NCBI GenBank assembly: GCA_028554755.1
Contig: JAPTOF010000024.1
Location: 3,286,001 to 3,350,000, forward strand
Direction: 5' to 3'
Source of the DNA: Cordia subcordata
Lineage: Eukaryota > Streptophyta > Magnoliopsida > Boraginales > Cordiaceae
DNA length: 64,000 nucleotides
The position numbers and the translations under genes are program-made. The notes beneath the pieces were generated by a model. It did no database searches. It was not told the origin of the DNA and saw only the letters and a list, made by a program, of their open reading frames with translations. This document shows positions 1 through 12,769 of the stretch, one piece after another (positions within the stretch are counted from its first letter, which is position 1; the number at the start of each line of letters is the position of its first letter).

Positions 1-689
1 ATAATACATATTATAATATTTAAAATATTTTATTATATATATATTATTAAAGATCAAAAATAAATTATACTTTTTATCTTATAAAAAATAAATAATATAT
101 TTTTATCTTATTTTTCACAACTATAAAAGTACAATTTGTTTTGATAAGATGTACGTGACAAGATATCTTACATGGTACAAGATCTATCTTTATTTTAATA
201 GAATAAGTACTTTAAAATAAGATTATTCTAAATACTTTATTAATGGTTTAATCTACACTCCAAATAAATTAGAACCTTAAAATATTTAGAATGTGAGGTA
301 TAGACAAAAAAGAAAAAAGAAATATAAAAAAGAAAAACAAAGAAAGAAAATTTTGGCTGTCGTCGTAATATGTGGTTGGATGAACATATGATAAGAATGC
401 CAGAAGAAACTTAACGGTTCGCTTAAATTGACGTATGAAATCATATTTTTTCTATAAATTTTTGAAGAATTTTTTCTTTGAGAAATAAATGTTTGGCTTC
501 TAAAAAAGCCTTATGAAATTTTTTTCAACAGTTTTAGATCCTCTTAAAAATTAATTTAAATGTTTATTTTCAAATAAAATTTCTTTTTTCATAATATATA
601 CTCTTCTGTAAAGAATAAATAAAAAACCAATTTAAATGGACCTTGAGTATAGACAAATTAAGCGATCCAAGCTTAGCAACAAAAAACAA

Positions 690-744
<55 letters not shown>

Positions 745-1937
745 TGACCCAAGAATTTGGTCAATGAGGACCTTTTTCCCAATGCAACCATTTTGAAAAA
801 GCGCAGGAGTTATCTAGAAAGATGCTTTTTCTCCCCCTCTTTTTCCTTTCTCCTTACTTTTGTTTGATCCGTCTTATGCCTTGCAAACTTGCTTACGACT
901 GTGCTTACGTTAACTTAATTTTTTTGGGGAGGGAAAAAAAAAACTTGAAATTGATTTACTATTTCATGTAATGATGACATATTTTTTACGGGTTTTATTG
1001 AATTTTTTCAACGATTTTATGTTCAAACTTTTCTCAGAAGACCAATTATTGTCAAGTGAAAAAACGTTAATGAAAGCACGAGTTTATGAAGCATGTGGGG
1101 TCTTACACTCTTACTTCAAGGGGAGGATGCTGACTACCAACCGTATTTGGTGTTTACCACATAATTCATTTGAAAGGCACAACCAATAATGTTTATTTAA
1201 AAAAAAAAAAGAAAAGAAAAATCGATGATGAAAGACGTAAAATACACCTTCACCTTGTGAATACGTTGTCGAAAAATAAGGCGTAGATGTTGTTTATAAG
1301 TGAATATTCGAATTAAGTGAGCATCTAGGATCACTATAAAAATAATCAAGAATATGTGACGATTTTATTATAAAATGGAAAAGAATAAGCGGCGATTTTA
1401 TTATATAGATAGTGGTTTAGATAATATGCACATATTTTGTTTTGCGAGATAATTAATGAATGTATTTTTACTTTAATTGGTGAATGCTATGATTATAAAG
1501 CGTTACAATAAGAAAAGGTTAAAGGTTAAAACTGTGAATTAAAAATGTTGTAAATTTTTTTTCTTCTCGAATTATACAAAGGCGGCAATTTTAAAACCGC
1601 TGCCTATTACTTACTTTTTTTGTAGCAGATAAAATTAAGAAATATAACTAATTGAAATGGTTTTGATCATACGAAGAGTAATAGATAAAGCACAACTAAT
1701 AGAAGGTGGGAAGATATCTCATGGTACATCATAAGAGGACTTCCACGAACATTAGGATGAGTTGAATGGAGACGAAATCTTGAGTTCATTGACGTGATAG
1801 GCAAAACAACCATCCATAAGAACAAATGACTATCTAATTAATTTTACATTTTGAAATATGGTTAGACTTAGTATTTCGATTTGATTTCTCCATCTATATT
1901 ACTTTTGTCAAGATTATGTGTCTCTATTGTCAAAATT
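1..1937. other. AT-rich intergenic DNA with an (AAT)n microsatellite
   Basis: No gene is supported here. The stretch is AT-rich with many stop codons in all frames. An (AAT)17 microsatellite lies at 691-741; a short minus-strand ORF across it that reads as poly-isoleucine is only an artefact of the repeat. Pyrimidine-rich DNA follows at about 822-870. I see no transposon ends in this stretch. Confidence 0.7.
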
Positions 1938-2333
1938 GGGTAAAGGACCTATTTAATCCTTTATTTTTAACTTTTTTGATAATTAAATCCTTTATTTTTA
2001 AAATATGACAATTTCATCTCTCATTTTTGTAATTAGTGATGCATTTAGTTCCAAGTTAAAAAATTATCAAAAAAGTATTTTTCAATACCTTATTTTTGCA
2101 TTTATGACTACATTAGTTCATTATTTTTACAATTTATGACATTGTTAGTCTCATATCTTTGTAATTTGTGACAACATCAGTCCCAACTTCATTTAATTTT
2201 TTTGGCTTTTTTAAGTTTAAGTCTAATTGCTTCACAAGTTGGAAAAATAAGGAATTAAATTGTTGCGTTTTAAAAATAAAAACTTTATTATCAAAAAGAT
2301 AAAAAAATAAAAGATCAAATAAATTATTTACCT
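1938..2333. mobile_element. Mutator-type MITE with 9-bp target duplication
   Basis: The two ends are long imperfect inverted repeats (about 75 bp) starting GGGTAAAGGACC on the left and ending TTATTTACCT on the right. The flanks carry an identical 9-bp direct repeat, GTCAAAATT, at 1929-1937 and 2334-2342. Long inverted termini, a 9-bp duplication and no coding capacity in 396 bp are the hallmarks of a non-autonomous Mutator-like element. The coordinates rest on these flanks; the superfamily call is by established criteria, not by a database match. Confidence 0.8.
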
Positions 2334-3517
2334 GTCAAAATTTGTTCAACTCGAGAGCAGAATAGACATGCTTCTCAAGGCAAGACCTTCGCTCTCCTTC
2401 GCCTGTCCGGCTGTCCGTCCGTCGTGATAGTTTAGATAAATGGGATGTGATATTATGAGAGATATTCACGATAATAACTATTTAATATAATACTTTTGAA
2501 GTGATATAATAAGACAACAAGTGGGATTAATTTTGGTAAAATGAGAAAAAGAAAAATAGTTGACCGTTTAGTTAACCATCGAGAAAATTGTTGTTGTACA
2601 GAAAAATAAAAAAGAAAAGAGAGAGAGAGAGAGAAAAAAAAAAAAAGGAAAGAAATTGCCAAAAGACCGTAATCAATACCATATGTCATTATTCTATATT
2701 TTTTCTTCAAAAAAAATTAAATATATTACTTTTGATCCATCTAAAATTATTTCATAATCTAAATCAGCTCTCTTTTTCAATTTTACTTTTCTAATGCAAA
2801 TATCATATCCAAATATTCAGATTTTTCTCATAAAAAATGTTATTATTATTGAATATTTATCAAGAATAAAATTTTACAAAATATATTTATTTTTATCGAC
2901 CATAAACTAAAAAGGTTTACACAAAATATTTATTTTTTCATGTATCAATAGGGTTATATTCTAGTGCTATGGAAAATGAAACATAGGGGGCGGTAGTATA
3001 GGGGACATCCATACAAGGGACTGTCATTCTAATCACTGCGTATAAATTTGTTATGGCCATTTATAATTCCCTCAAAGCGATGGTATTGATACCCGTCAAA
3101 ATTCCACGTAGACGGTACAGAAGATGGGAAAAAAAAAAAAAAAAAAGAAGAGAGCAACCAATGGAATATCCGAATATGAACAACTTTATTCGGTCAAAGT
3201 CACAGAACAGGAAAATGCTTGTAGTCGTTGTTGTGGCGTCGTGGGGGGTCTCGTTGTTTTGTAGTATGACTGATCCGTTTCCAATTTGATCTCCCAATAA
3301 TTAGTACCCAGTTGCCAACTATATTGACTTTAGCCACTAGTCAAACTTAACATTGATTGAAGCAACACATTTAAACGCTATTAATATCATCTAAAGTCTA
3401 TTAATATCTCAAGAGAACAATTATTAAGCTATACGGTTGTTTTTCTCAATGTCCCATTTCATTAAAAAAAAAGTGACCCACTAATCAAATATATATATAT
3501 ATATATATATACACACA
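2334..3517. other. Intergenic, simple-sequence rich
   Basis: No gene is supported. The stretch holds a GA-rich/poly-A tract near 2610-2650, a poly-A run near 3129-3147 and a (TA)n tract near 3489-3510. The overlapping short ORFs at 3053-3297 on both strands are low complexity and do not resemble a known protein. Confidence 0.6.
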
Positions 3518-3835
3518 CTATATAATAAAGTAAAATAAGTTGTAATTTCGTGTTGTCAATTGGCGCTCTATATGACAAGTTTTATAACTATTTATCAGTT
3601 AATTAAATATGTCTATTCTTAGGTTATTTTTTGTTTTTCATAATTTATTTAGTTTCATTCCTATAATAAATATTTTAATTTAATTAATGTTATGACCTTT
3701 CTCTATATATATCATCATTATTTTATTAATTATGTAGTATATAATTGTTTCAATAACTATTTAATAAGATACAAACATTATATAACTTTAATATATCCAA
3801 TCACATATGTTACTCTTGCACGGGTATCACACTAG
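3518..3835 (+). mobile_element. Short non-autonomous Helitron-like element (tentative)
   Basis: The right end reads GCACGGGTATCACACTAG and is followed by T. That is the CTRR-type 3' end of Helitrons inserted between A and T; the left boundary is preceded by A. The left end begins CTATATAATAAAG directly after a (TA)n(CA)n tract. The element at 14732-15178 has the same start and end architecture in the opposite orientation, which supports a shared family. The 3' hairpin is degenerate here and the expected 5' TC is reduced to C, so the call is tentative. Confidence 0.45.
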
Positions 3836-4174
3836 TGTGTGTATATGTATGTATGTATATATATATCAAATTTAAAAATATCGAATAGAGAAAGATATAA
3901 TTAAAAACTCACTTATTGTTTTATTGGACTTAATTATTTTAAATAATTAAGTTAAATATTATTAGATAATAATTAAATAAAATTTGCAAAGATAAGATGA
4001 CGATGGGGTTATTTTTATAATCAAATAAGATGACGATGGGAGTTATTTTTATAATCAAACTTATCGTATTATTATTTGATGTAAAAAGAAAAGAAAAGAA
4101 AAGACATATTTATCTATATCTATTATATTTAATAAACATACCCTGTAAGATTTTGTCTCTGCAACATCCAAATT
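3836..4174. other. AT-rich intergenic stretch
   Basis: No gene. A 23-bp direct repeat containing AAGATGACGATGGG occurs twice in tandem near 3993-4060, and a GAAAA-type run lies at 4086-4105. Nothing else is recognisable. Confidence 0.5.
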
Positions 4175-4255
4175 CCCTCCAAAAATTTTACGTATCAAAA
4201 TAAGATTTGGATTCGGATAAAAAAAAATCCTTAACCTTCCTTAATTCAGAAATAT
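4175..4255. repeat. Left copy of about 82-bp direct repeat flanking an LTR element
   Basis: This stretch begins CCCTCCAAAAATTTTACG and ends just before the 5' LTR. It is matched by 13700-13782, which begins immediately after the 3' LTR; the two are about 85% identical by eye. LTR retrotransposons normally make 4-6 bp target duplications, so this is either an unusually long one or a pre-existing duplication. Confidence 0.75.
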
Positions 4256-4748
4256 TATTTATATGGCTCGATCTGACCCAATGGGCTTCTTAGTATTGTG
4301 GGTCACTCGACTCATCAGATGTTTCTTAAGAGGCCCTTGCTGAATATTCAGATAAGATGAAAAAGATTCCTGAGGTAATACGGCTAAAGTCGACGTCAAG
4401 AAGAGTCATATCCTAACTTTAAGGCTAGAGGCTTATCTAATAGGCTGATCAACTTCATGGATGAGCTTGGCCAGAGTTTTATACTAATCCAAAGACTTCT
4501 CCACAATCTACTATAAATAGACCATTACAGGCAAAGCTACAGGTACGAAATCCACAACCTAAACACTTGCTTACCTATATTTGAGTTCGAATACCCTACT
4601 AACTTGAGCATCAGGGGTTCTTTGGCTTGCACCACACCGGTGTCGTTTAGATCTCACATGTTTTGTTTCTTCTCTTGTAGGTCGACCAGATCCCATTCGA
4701 AGCACCTATGTCGGGTCTACCTCAAGTCTAGTAATTTATACATTATCA
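4256..4748 (+). repeat. 5' LTR
   Basis: It aligns over its whole length with 13223-13699. Shared blocks include ATATGGCTCGATCTG at the start, CTACAGGTACGAAATCCACA in the middle, GAATACCCTACTAACTTGAG, and the last bases TTATCA. A TATA-like CTATAAATAG lies at 4511-4520. Confidence 0.85.
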
Positions 4749-4770
4749 GTTGGTGCCGTTTGTGGGAACA
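4749..4770 (+). other. Primer-binding site of the gag-only LTR element
   Basis: The sequence starts TTGGTGCCGTTTGTGGGAAC immediately after the 5' LTR. The position and the TGGxGCCGxxTGTGGGAA form are typical of plant Ty3/gypsy primer-binding sites. The tRNA used cannot be assigned with confidence. Confidence 0.6.
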
Positions 4771-5584
4771 ACTAGTATTCCTATTGAGTAACCACATCAT
4801 GTCTAACCTGTCTCCTATCACCTTCAGATTGAGACACAGGGCAGAAAGCAGCCCCCAGTTGCTCAAATCAATCATGCCTAATAGCCGCTTCTCAATTTCT
4901 AGTGGTGCCAACCATTCCCTACAACGTGAAATTCTTTTCTGACATGGCTAGGAGGTTATGTACCTCAGACAACTATGTCTATGCCTCGACCCACGATTCG
5001 TACTATAGTGGAGAGGGGCAACACCATAAAGAGGGTCACAGGCAACTAATCCCAATGTTTCCTAGGGGGTGCAGCTGTGGCAAACCTCTTACCTACTATC
5101 TCAGACCCCTGTTAGCTATCCGATGCAAGGGTTAGTACGGAGCGTCACTCTGGCTTCTTTCACTCAAGGGCCGACAACAGCTTAACACCGATCTCGGCAT
5201 TGACTCTCGCCTTCATACACCACAGCCATGCATGAATCATACCATTCGACCAGACGGAGTCAATGTAACCATCGGTGCTCAAGCGCTTGGAGCATCAAAA
5301 AGAGTTCAGGGAAGCCCTAGAAGAATTCCCTAATATCCTGCCGCTCAAGATCTAGTACTGGAGATAAGAAACCTGATGGCTGAGCTAGTCCAACAAACTA
5401 GACAGCAAAATCAGCTATAGGTGGGAAGCTTTAGGCAACTACTTGGAAGGCCAAATCAACAAAGCTAGGAGTGGCGTACGGTCGAGCCCATCATAAGCTT
5501 CACCCTTTCACTCTGAAGATTGTAGACTAGCGAGTGTCGCAGAGCGCGAAGAACGCTCGCTCCCCTACTACAATGGAACGTCCG

Positions 5585-8500
5585 ATTCCTATTGAGTAAC
5601 CACATCATGTCTAACCTGTCTCCTATCACCTTTACACCGAGACACAGGGTGGAAAGCGGCCCCCAGTTGCTCAAATCAATCATCCCTAATCGTCGCTTCA
5701 CAATTTCTAGTGGTGCCAACCATTCCCTACAACGTGGAATTCTTTTCTGACCTGGCTAGGAGGTTATGTACCTCAGGCAACTATGTCTTTGCCTCGAACC
5801 ACGATTCCTACTATAGTGGAGGGGGCAACACCATAAAGAGAGCCACAGGCAACTAATCCCAATGTTTCCTAGGGGGTGCAACTGTGGCAAACCTCTTACC
5901 TACCATCTCAGACCCCTGCTAGCTATCCGATGCAAGGGTTAGTACGGAGCGTCACTCTGGCTTCTTTCACTCAAGGGCCGACAACAGCTCAACACCGATC
6001 TCGGCATTGACTCTCCCCTTCATGCACCACAGCCATGCATGAATCCTACCGTTCGGCCTGACGAAGTCAATATAACCATCGATGCTTAAGCGCTCGGAGC
6101 ATCAAAAGGAGTTCAGGGAAGCCCTAGGAGAATTCGCCAATATCCTACCACTCAAGATCCAATACTGGAGATAAGAAACCTGAAGGCTGAACTAGTCCAA
6201 CAAACTAGACAGCAAAATCAGCTATATCAGGGAGGCTTTAGGCAACTACTTGGAAGGCCAAATCAACAAAGCTAGGAGTGGAGTACGGTCGAGCCCATCA
6301 TAAGCTTCACCCTTTCACTCTGGAGATTGTAGACTAGCGAGTGCCGGAGAGCGCGAAGAACATTCGGCTCCCCTACTACAATGGAACGTCTGATTCCTAT
6401 TGAGTAACCACATCATGTCTAACCTGTCTCCTATCACCTTGCATCGAGACACAGGGTGGAAAGCGGCCCCCAGTTGCTTAAATCAATCATCCCTAATCGC
6501 CGCTTCTCAATTTCTAGTGGTGCCAACCATTCCCTACAACGTGGAATTCTTTTCTGACCTGCCTAGGAGGTTATGTACCTCAGACAACTATGTCTATGCC
6601 TCGACCCACGATTCCTACTATGGTGGACGGGGGAAACACCATAAAGAGGGCCACAGGCAACTAATCCCAATGTTTTATAAGGGGTGCAGCCGTGGCAAAC
6701 CTCTTACCTACTATCTCAGACCCCTGTTAGCTATTCGATGCAAGGGTTAGTACGGAGCGTCACTTTAGCTTCTTTCACTCAAGGGCCGACAACAGCTCAA
6801 CACCGATCTCGGCATTGACTCTCCCCTTTATGCACCACAGCTATGCATGAATCTTACCGTTCGGCCTGACGGAGTCAATGTAACCATCGGTGCTCAAGCG
6901 CTCGGAGCATCAAAAGGAGTTCAGGGAAGCCCTAGGAGAATTCCCCAATATCCTGCCACTCAAGATCCAATACTGGAGATAAGAAACCTGAAGGCTGAAC
7001 TAGTCCAACAAACTAGACAGCAAAATCAGCTATATCAGGGAGGCTTTAGGCAACTACTTGGAAGGCCAAATCAACAAAGCTAGGAGTGGAGTACGGTCGA
7101 GCCCATCATAAGCTTCACCCTTTCACTCTGGAGATTGTAGACTAGCGAGTGCCGAAGAGCGCGAAGAACATTCGGCTCCCCTACTACAATGGAACGTCTG
7201 ATTCCTATTGAGTAACCACATCATGTCTAACCTGTCTCCTATCACCTTCAGACCGAGACACAGGGTGGAAAGCGGCCCCCAGTTGCTTAAATCAATCATC
7301 CCTAATCGCCGCTTCTCAATTTCTAGTGGTGCCAACCATTCCCTACAACGTGGAATTCTTTTCTGACCTGCCTAGGAGGTTATGTACCTCAAACAACTAT
7401 GTCTATGCCTCGACCCACGATTCCTACTATGGTGGGCGGGGCAACACCATAAAGAGGGCCACAGACAACTAATCCCAATGTTTCCTAAGGGTGCGGTGTG
7501 GCAAACCTCTTACCTACTATCTCAGACCCCTGTTAGCTATTCGATGCAAAGGTTAGTACGGAGCGTCACTCTGGCTTCTTTCACTCAAGGGCCGACAACA
7601 GCTCAACACCGATCTCGGCATTGACTCTCCTCTTCATGCACCACAGCCATGCATAAATCTTATCGTTCGGCCTAACGGAGTCAATGTAACCATCGGTGCT
7701 CAAGCGCTTGGAGCATCAAAAAGAGTTCAGGGAAGCCCTAGAAGAATTCCCTAATATCCTGCCGCTCAAGATCTAGTACTGGAGATAAGAAACCTGATGG
7801 CTGAGCTAGTCCAACAAACTAGACAGCAAAATCAGCTATAAGTGGGAGGCTTTAGGCAACTACTTGGAAGGCCAAATCAACAAAGCTAGGAGTGGCGTAC
7901 GGTCGAGCCCATCATAAGCTTCACCCTTTCACTCTGAAGATTGTAGACTAGCGAGTGTCGCAGAGCGCGAAGAACGTTCGGCTCCCCTACTACAATGGAA
8001 CGTCCGATTCCTATTGAGTAACCACATCATGTCTAACCTGTCTCCTATCACCTTTACACCGAGACACAGGGTGGAAAGCGGCCCCCAGTTGCTCAAATCA
8101 ATCATCCCTAATCGCCGCTTCACAATTTCTAGTGGTGCCAACCATTCCCTACAACGTGGAATTCTTTTCTGACCTAGCTAGGAGGTTATGTACGTCAGTC
8201 AACTATGTCTATGCCTCAACCCACGATTCCTACTATAGTGGAGGCAACACCATAAAGAGGGCCACAGCAACTAATCCTAATGTTTCCTAAGGGTGCAGCC
8301 GTGGCAAACCTCTTACCTACCATCTCAGACCCCTGTTAGCTATTCGATGCAAAGGTTAGTACGGAGCGTCACTCTAGCTTATTTCACTCAAGGGCCGACA
8401 ACAACTCAACACCGATCTCGGCATTGACTCTCCTCTTCATGCACCACAGCCATGCATAAATCCTACCGTTTGGCCTGACGGAGTCAATGTAACCATCGGT

Positions 8501-8809
8501 GCTTAAGCGCTTGGAGCATCAAAAAGAGTTCAGGGAAGCCCTAGAAGAATTCCCTAATATCCTGCCGCTCAAGATCTAGTACTGGAGATAAGAAACCTGA
8601 TGGCTGAGCTAGTCCAACAAACTAGACAGCAAAATCAGCTATAGGTGGGAAGCTTTAGGCAACTACTTGGAAGGCCAAATCAACAAAGCTAGGAGTGGCG
8701 TACGGTCGAGCCCATCATAAGCTTCACCCTTTCACTCTGAAGATTGTAGACTAGCGAGTGTCGCAGAGCGCGAAGAACGTTCGGCTCCCCTACTACAATG
8801 GAACGTCCG
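5585..8809 (+). repeat. First four-unit block (units 2-5) of a higher-order repeat
   Basis: Units 2, 3, 4 and 5 share private variants with units 6, 7, 8 and 9 respectively. Unit 2 and unit 6 both have CAGGCAACTATGTCTTTGCC and GACGAAGTCAATATAACC. Units 3 and 7 share TGTTTTATAAGG. Units 4 and 8 share AATCTTATCGTTCGGCCTAA. Units 5 and 9 share GTACGTCAGTCAACTATG. This shows a block duplication of about 3.2 kb. Confidence 0.85.
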
Positions 8810-11800
8810 ATTCCTATTGAGTAACCACATCATGTCTAACCTGTCTCCTATCACCTTTAGACCGAGACACAGGGTGGAAAGCGGCCCCCAGTTGCTCAAA
8901 TCAATCATCCCTAATCGTCGCTTCACAATTTCTAGTGGTGCCAACCATTCCCTACAACGTGGAATTCTTTTCTGACCTGGCTAGGAGGTTATGTACCTCA
9001 GGCAACTATGTCTTTGCCTCGAACCACGATTCCTACTATAGTGGAGGGGGCAACACCATAAAGAGAGCCACAGGCAACTAATCCCAATGTTTCCTAGGGG
9101 GTGCAACTGTGGCAAACCTCTTACCTACCATCTCAGACCCCTGCTAGCTATCCGATGCAAGGGTTAGTACGGAGCGTCACTCTGGCTTCTTTCACTCAAG
9201 GGCGACAACACCAACACCGATCTCGGCATTGACTCTCCTTCATGCACCACAGCCATGCATGAATCCTACCGTTCGGCCTGACGAAGTCAATATAACCATC
9301 GATGCTTAAGCGCTCGGAGCATCAAAAGGAGTTCAGGGAAGCCCTAGGAGAATTCGCCAATATCCTACCACTCAAGATCCAATACTGGAGATAAGAAACT
9401 CAAGGTGAACTAGTCCAACAAACTAGACAGAAAATCAGCTATATCGGGAGGCTTTAGGCAACTACTTGGAAGGCCAAATCAACAAAGCTAGGAGTGGAGT
9501 GCGGTCGAGCCCATCATAAGCTTCACCCTTTCACTCTGGAGATTGTAGACTAGCGAGTGCCGGAGAGCGCGAAGAACATTCGGCTCCCCTACTACAATGG
9601 AACGTCTGATTCCTATTGAGTAACCACATCATGTCTAACCTGTCTCCTATCACCTTCAGACCGAGACACAGGGTGGAAAGCGGCCCCCAGTTGCTTAAAT
9701 CAATCATCCCTAATCGCCGCTTCTCAATTTCTAGTGGTGCCAACCATTACCTACAACGTGGAATTCTTTTCGACTGCCTAGGAGGTTATGTACCTCGAAC
9801 AACTATGTCTATGCCTCGACCCACGATTCCTACTATGGTGGGCGGAAACACCATAAAGAGGGCCACAGCAACTAATCCCAATGTTTTATAAGGGTGCAGT
9901 GGCAAACCTCTTACCTACTATCTCGCACTCGTTAGCTATTCGATGCAAGGGTTAGTACGGAGCGTCACTTTAGCTTCTTTCACTCAAGGGCCGACAACAC
10001 CAACACCGATCTCGGCATTGACTCTCCCTTTATGCACCACGCCTATGCATGAATCTTACCGTTCGGCTGTGAGTCAATGTAACCATCGGTGCTCAAGCGC
10101 TCGGAGCATCAAAAGGAGTTCGGGAAGCCCTAGGAGAATTCCCAATATCTCGCCACTCAAGATCCAATCGGAGATAAGAAACCTGAAGGCTGAACTAGTC
10201 CAACAAACTAGACAGCAAAATCAGCTATATCAGGGAGGCTTTAGGCAACTACTTGGAAGGCCAAATCAACAAAGCTAGGAGTGGAGTACGGTCGAGCCCA
10301 TCATAAGCTTCACCCTTTCACTGGAGATTGTAGACTAGCGAGTGCCGAAGAGCGCGAAGAACATTCGGCTCCCCTACTACAATGGAACGTCTGATTCCTA
10401 TTGAGTAACCACATCATGTCTAACCTGTCTCCTATCACCTTTAGACCGAGACACAGGGTGGAAAGCGGCCCCCAATTGCTTAAATCAATCATCCCTAATC
10501 GCCGCTTCTCAATTTCTAGTGGTGCCAACCATTCCCTACAACGTGGAATTCTTTTCTGACCTGCCTAGGAGGTTATGTACCTCAGACAACTATGTCTATG
10601 CCTCGACCCACGATTCCTACTATAGTGGACGGGGGCAACACCATAAAGAGGGCCACAGACAACTAATCCCAATGTTTCCTAAGGGGTGCAGCCGTGGCAA
10701 ACCTCTTACCTACCATCTTAGACCCCTGTTAGCTATTCGATGCAAAGGTTAGTACGGAGCGTCACTCTAGCTTCTTTCACTCAAGGGCCGACAACAACTC
10801 AACACCGATCTCGGCATTGACTCTCCTCTTCATGCACCACAGCCATGCATAAATCTTATCGTTCGGCCTAACGGAGTCAATGTAACCATCGGTGCTCAAG
10901 CGCTTGGAGCATCAAAAAGAGTTCAGGGAAGCCCTAGAAGAATTCCCTAATATCCCGCGCTCAAGATCTAGTACTGGAGATAAGAAACCTGATGGCTGAG
11001 CTAGTCCAACAAACTAGACAGCAAAATCAGCTATAAGTGGGAGGCTTTAGGCAACTACTTGGAAGGCCAAATCAACAAAGCTAGGAGTGGCGTACGGTCG
11101 AGCCCATCATAAGCTTCACCCTTTCACTCTGAAGATTGTAGACTAGCGAGTGTCGCAGAGCGCGAAGAACGTTCGGCTCCCCTACTACAATGGAACGTCC
11201 GATTCCTATTGAGTAACCACATCATGTCTAACCTGTCTCCTATCACCTTTACACCGAGACACAGGGTGGAAAGCGGCCCCCAGTTGCTCAAATCAATCAT
11301 CCCTAATCGCTGCTTCACAATTTCTAGTGGTGCCAACCATTCCCTACAACGTGGAATTCTTTTCTGACCTAGCTAGGAGGTTATGTACGTCAGTCAACTA
11401 TGTCTATGCCTCAACCCACGATTCCTACTATAGTGGAGGGGGGCAACACCATAAAGAGGGCCACAGGCAACTAATCCTAATGTTTCCTAAGGGGTGCAGC
11501 CGTGGCAAACCTCTTACCTACCATCTCAGACCCCTGTTAGCTATTCGATGCAAAGGTTAGTACGGAGCGTCACTCTAGCTTATTTCACTCAAGGGCCGAC
11601 AACAACTCAACACCGATCTCGGCATTGACTCTCCTCTTCATGCACCACAGCCATGCATAAATCCTACCGTTTGGCCTGACGGAGTCAATGTAACCATCGG
11701 TGCTTAAGCGCTCGGAGCATCGAAAGGAGTTCAGGGAAGCCCTAGGAGAATTCCCCAATATCCTGCCACTCGAGATCCAGTACTGGAGATAAGAAACCTG

Positions 11801-12010
11801 ATGGCTGAGCTAGTCTAACAAACTAGACAGCAAAATCAGCTATAGCAGGGAGGCTTTAGGCAACTACTTGGAAGGCCAAATCAACAAAGCTAGGAGTGGA
11901 GTACGGTCGAGCCCATCATAAGCTTCACCCTTTCACTCTGGAGATTGTAGACTAGCGAGTGTCGCAGAGCGCGAAGAATGTTCGGCTCCCCTACTACAAT
12001 GGAACGTCTG
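8810..12010 (+). repeat. Second four-unit block (units 6-9) of a higher-order repeat
   Basis: This is the duplicate of 5585-8809 at an offset of 3193-3225 bp. It carries many extra 1-3 base deletions between about 9200 and 10330 that the first block lacks. The right half of unit 9 (from about 11710) departs from unit 5 and resembles the other sequence type, indicating a later crossover or conversion. Confidence 0.8.
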
Positions 12011-12769
12011 ATTCCTATTGAGTAACCACATCATGTCTAACCTGTCTCCTATCACCTTCAGACTGAGACACAGGGTGAAAAGCGACCCCCAGTTGCACAA
12101 ATCAATCATCCCTAATCGCCGCTTCTCAATTTCTAGTGGTGCCAACCATTCCCTACAACGTGGAATTCTTTTCTGACCTGCCTAGGAGGTTATGTACCTC
12201 AGACAACTATGTCTATGCCTCGACCCACGATTCCTACTATAGTGGACGGGGGCAACACCATAAAGAGGGCCACAGGCAACTAATCCCAATGTTTCCTAAG
12301 GGGTGCAGCCGTGGCAAACCTCTTACCTACCATCTTAGACCCCTGTTAGCTATCCGATGCAAGGGTTAGTACGGAGCGTCACTCTGGCTTCTTTCACTCA
12401 AGGGCCGACAACAGCTCAGCACCGATCTCGGCATTGACTCTCCCCTTCATACACCACAGCCATGCATGAATTTTAATGTTCGGCCTGACGGAGTTAATGT
12501 AACCATCGGTGCTCAAGCGCTCGGAGCATCAAAAGGAGTTCAGGGAAGCCCTAGGAGAATTCCCCAATATCCTGCCACTCAAGATCCTGTACTGGATATA
12601 AGAAACCTGATGGCTGAGCTAGTCCAACAAACTAGACATCAAAATCAGCTACTGGTGGGAAGCTTTAGGCATCTACTTGGAAGGTCAAATCAACAAAGCT
12701 AGGAGTGGAGTACGGTTGAGCCCATCATAAGCTTCACCTTTTCACTCTGGAGATTGTAGACTAGCGAGT

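Noticed and set aside
570..791. Minus-strand ORF with a long isoleucine run
   Set aside because: It is the translation of an AAT microsatellite and has no other features.
4604..12702. Many 64-116-aa open frames on both strands across the tandem array
   Set aside because: They recur once per 808-bp unit, are terminated by shared stops, and several are simple antisense shadows. They reflect repeated leader/gag sequence, not genes.
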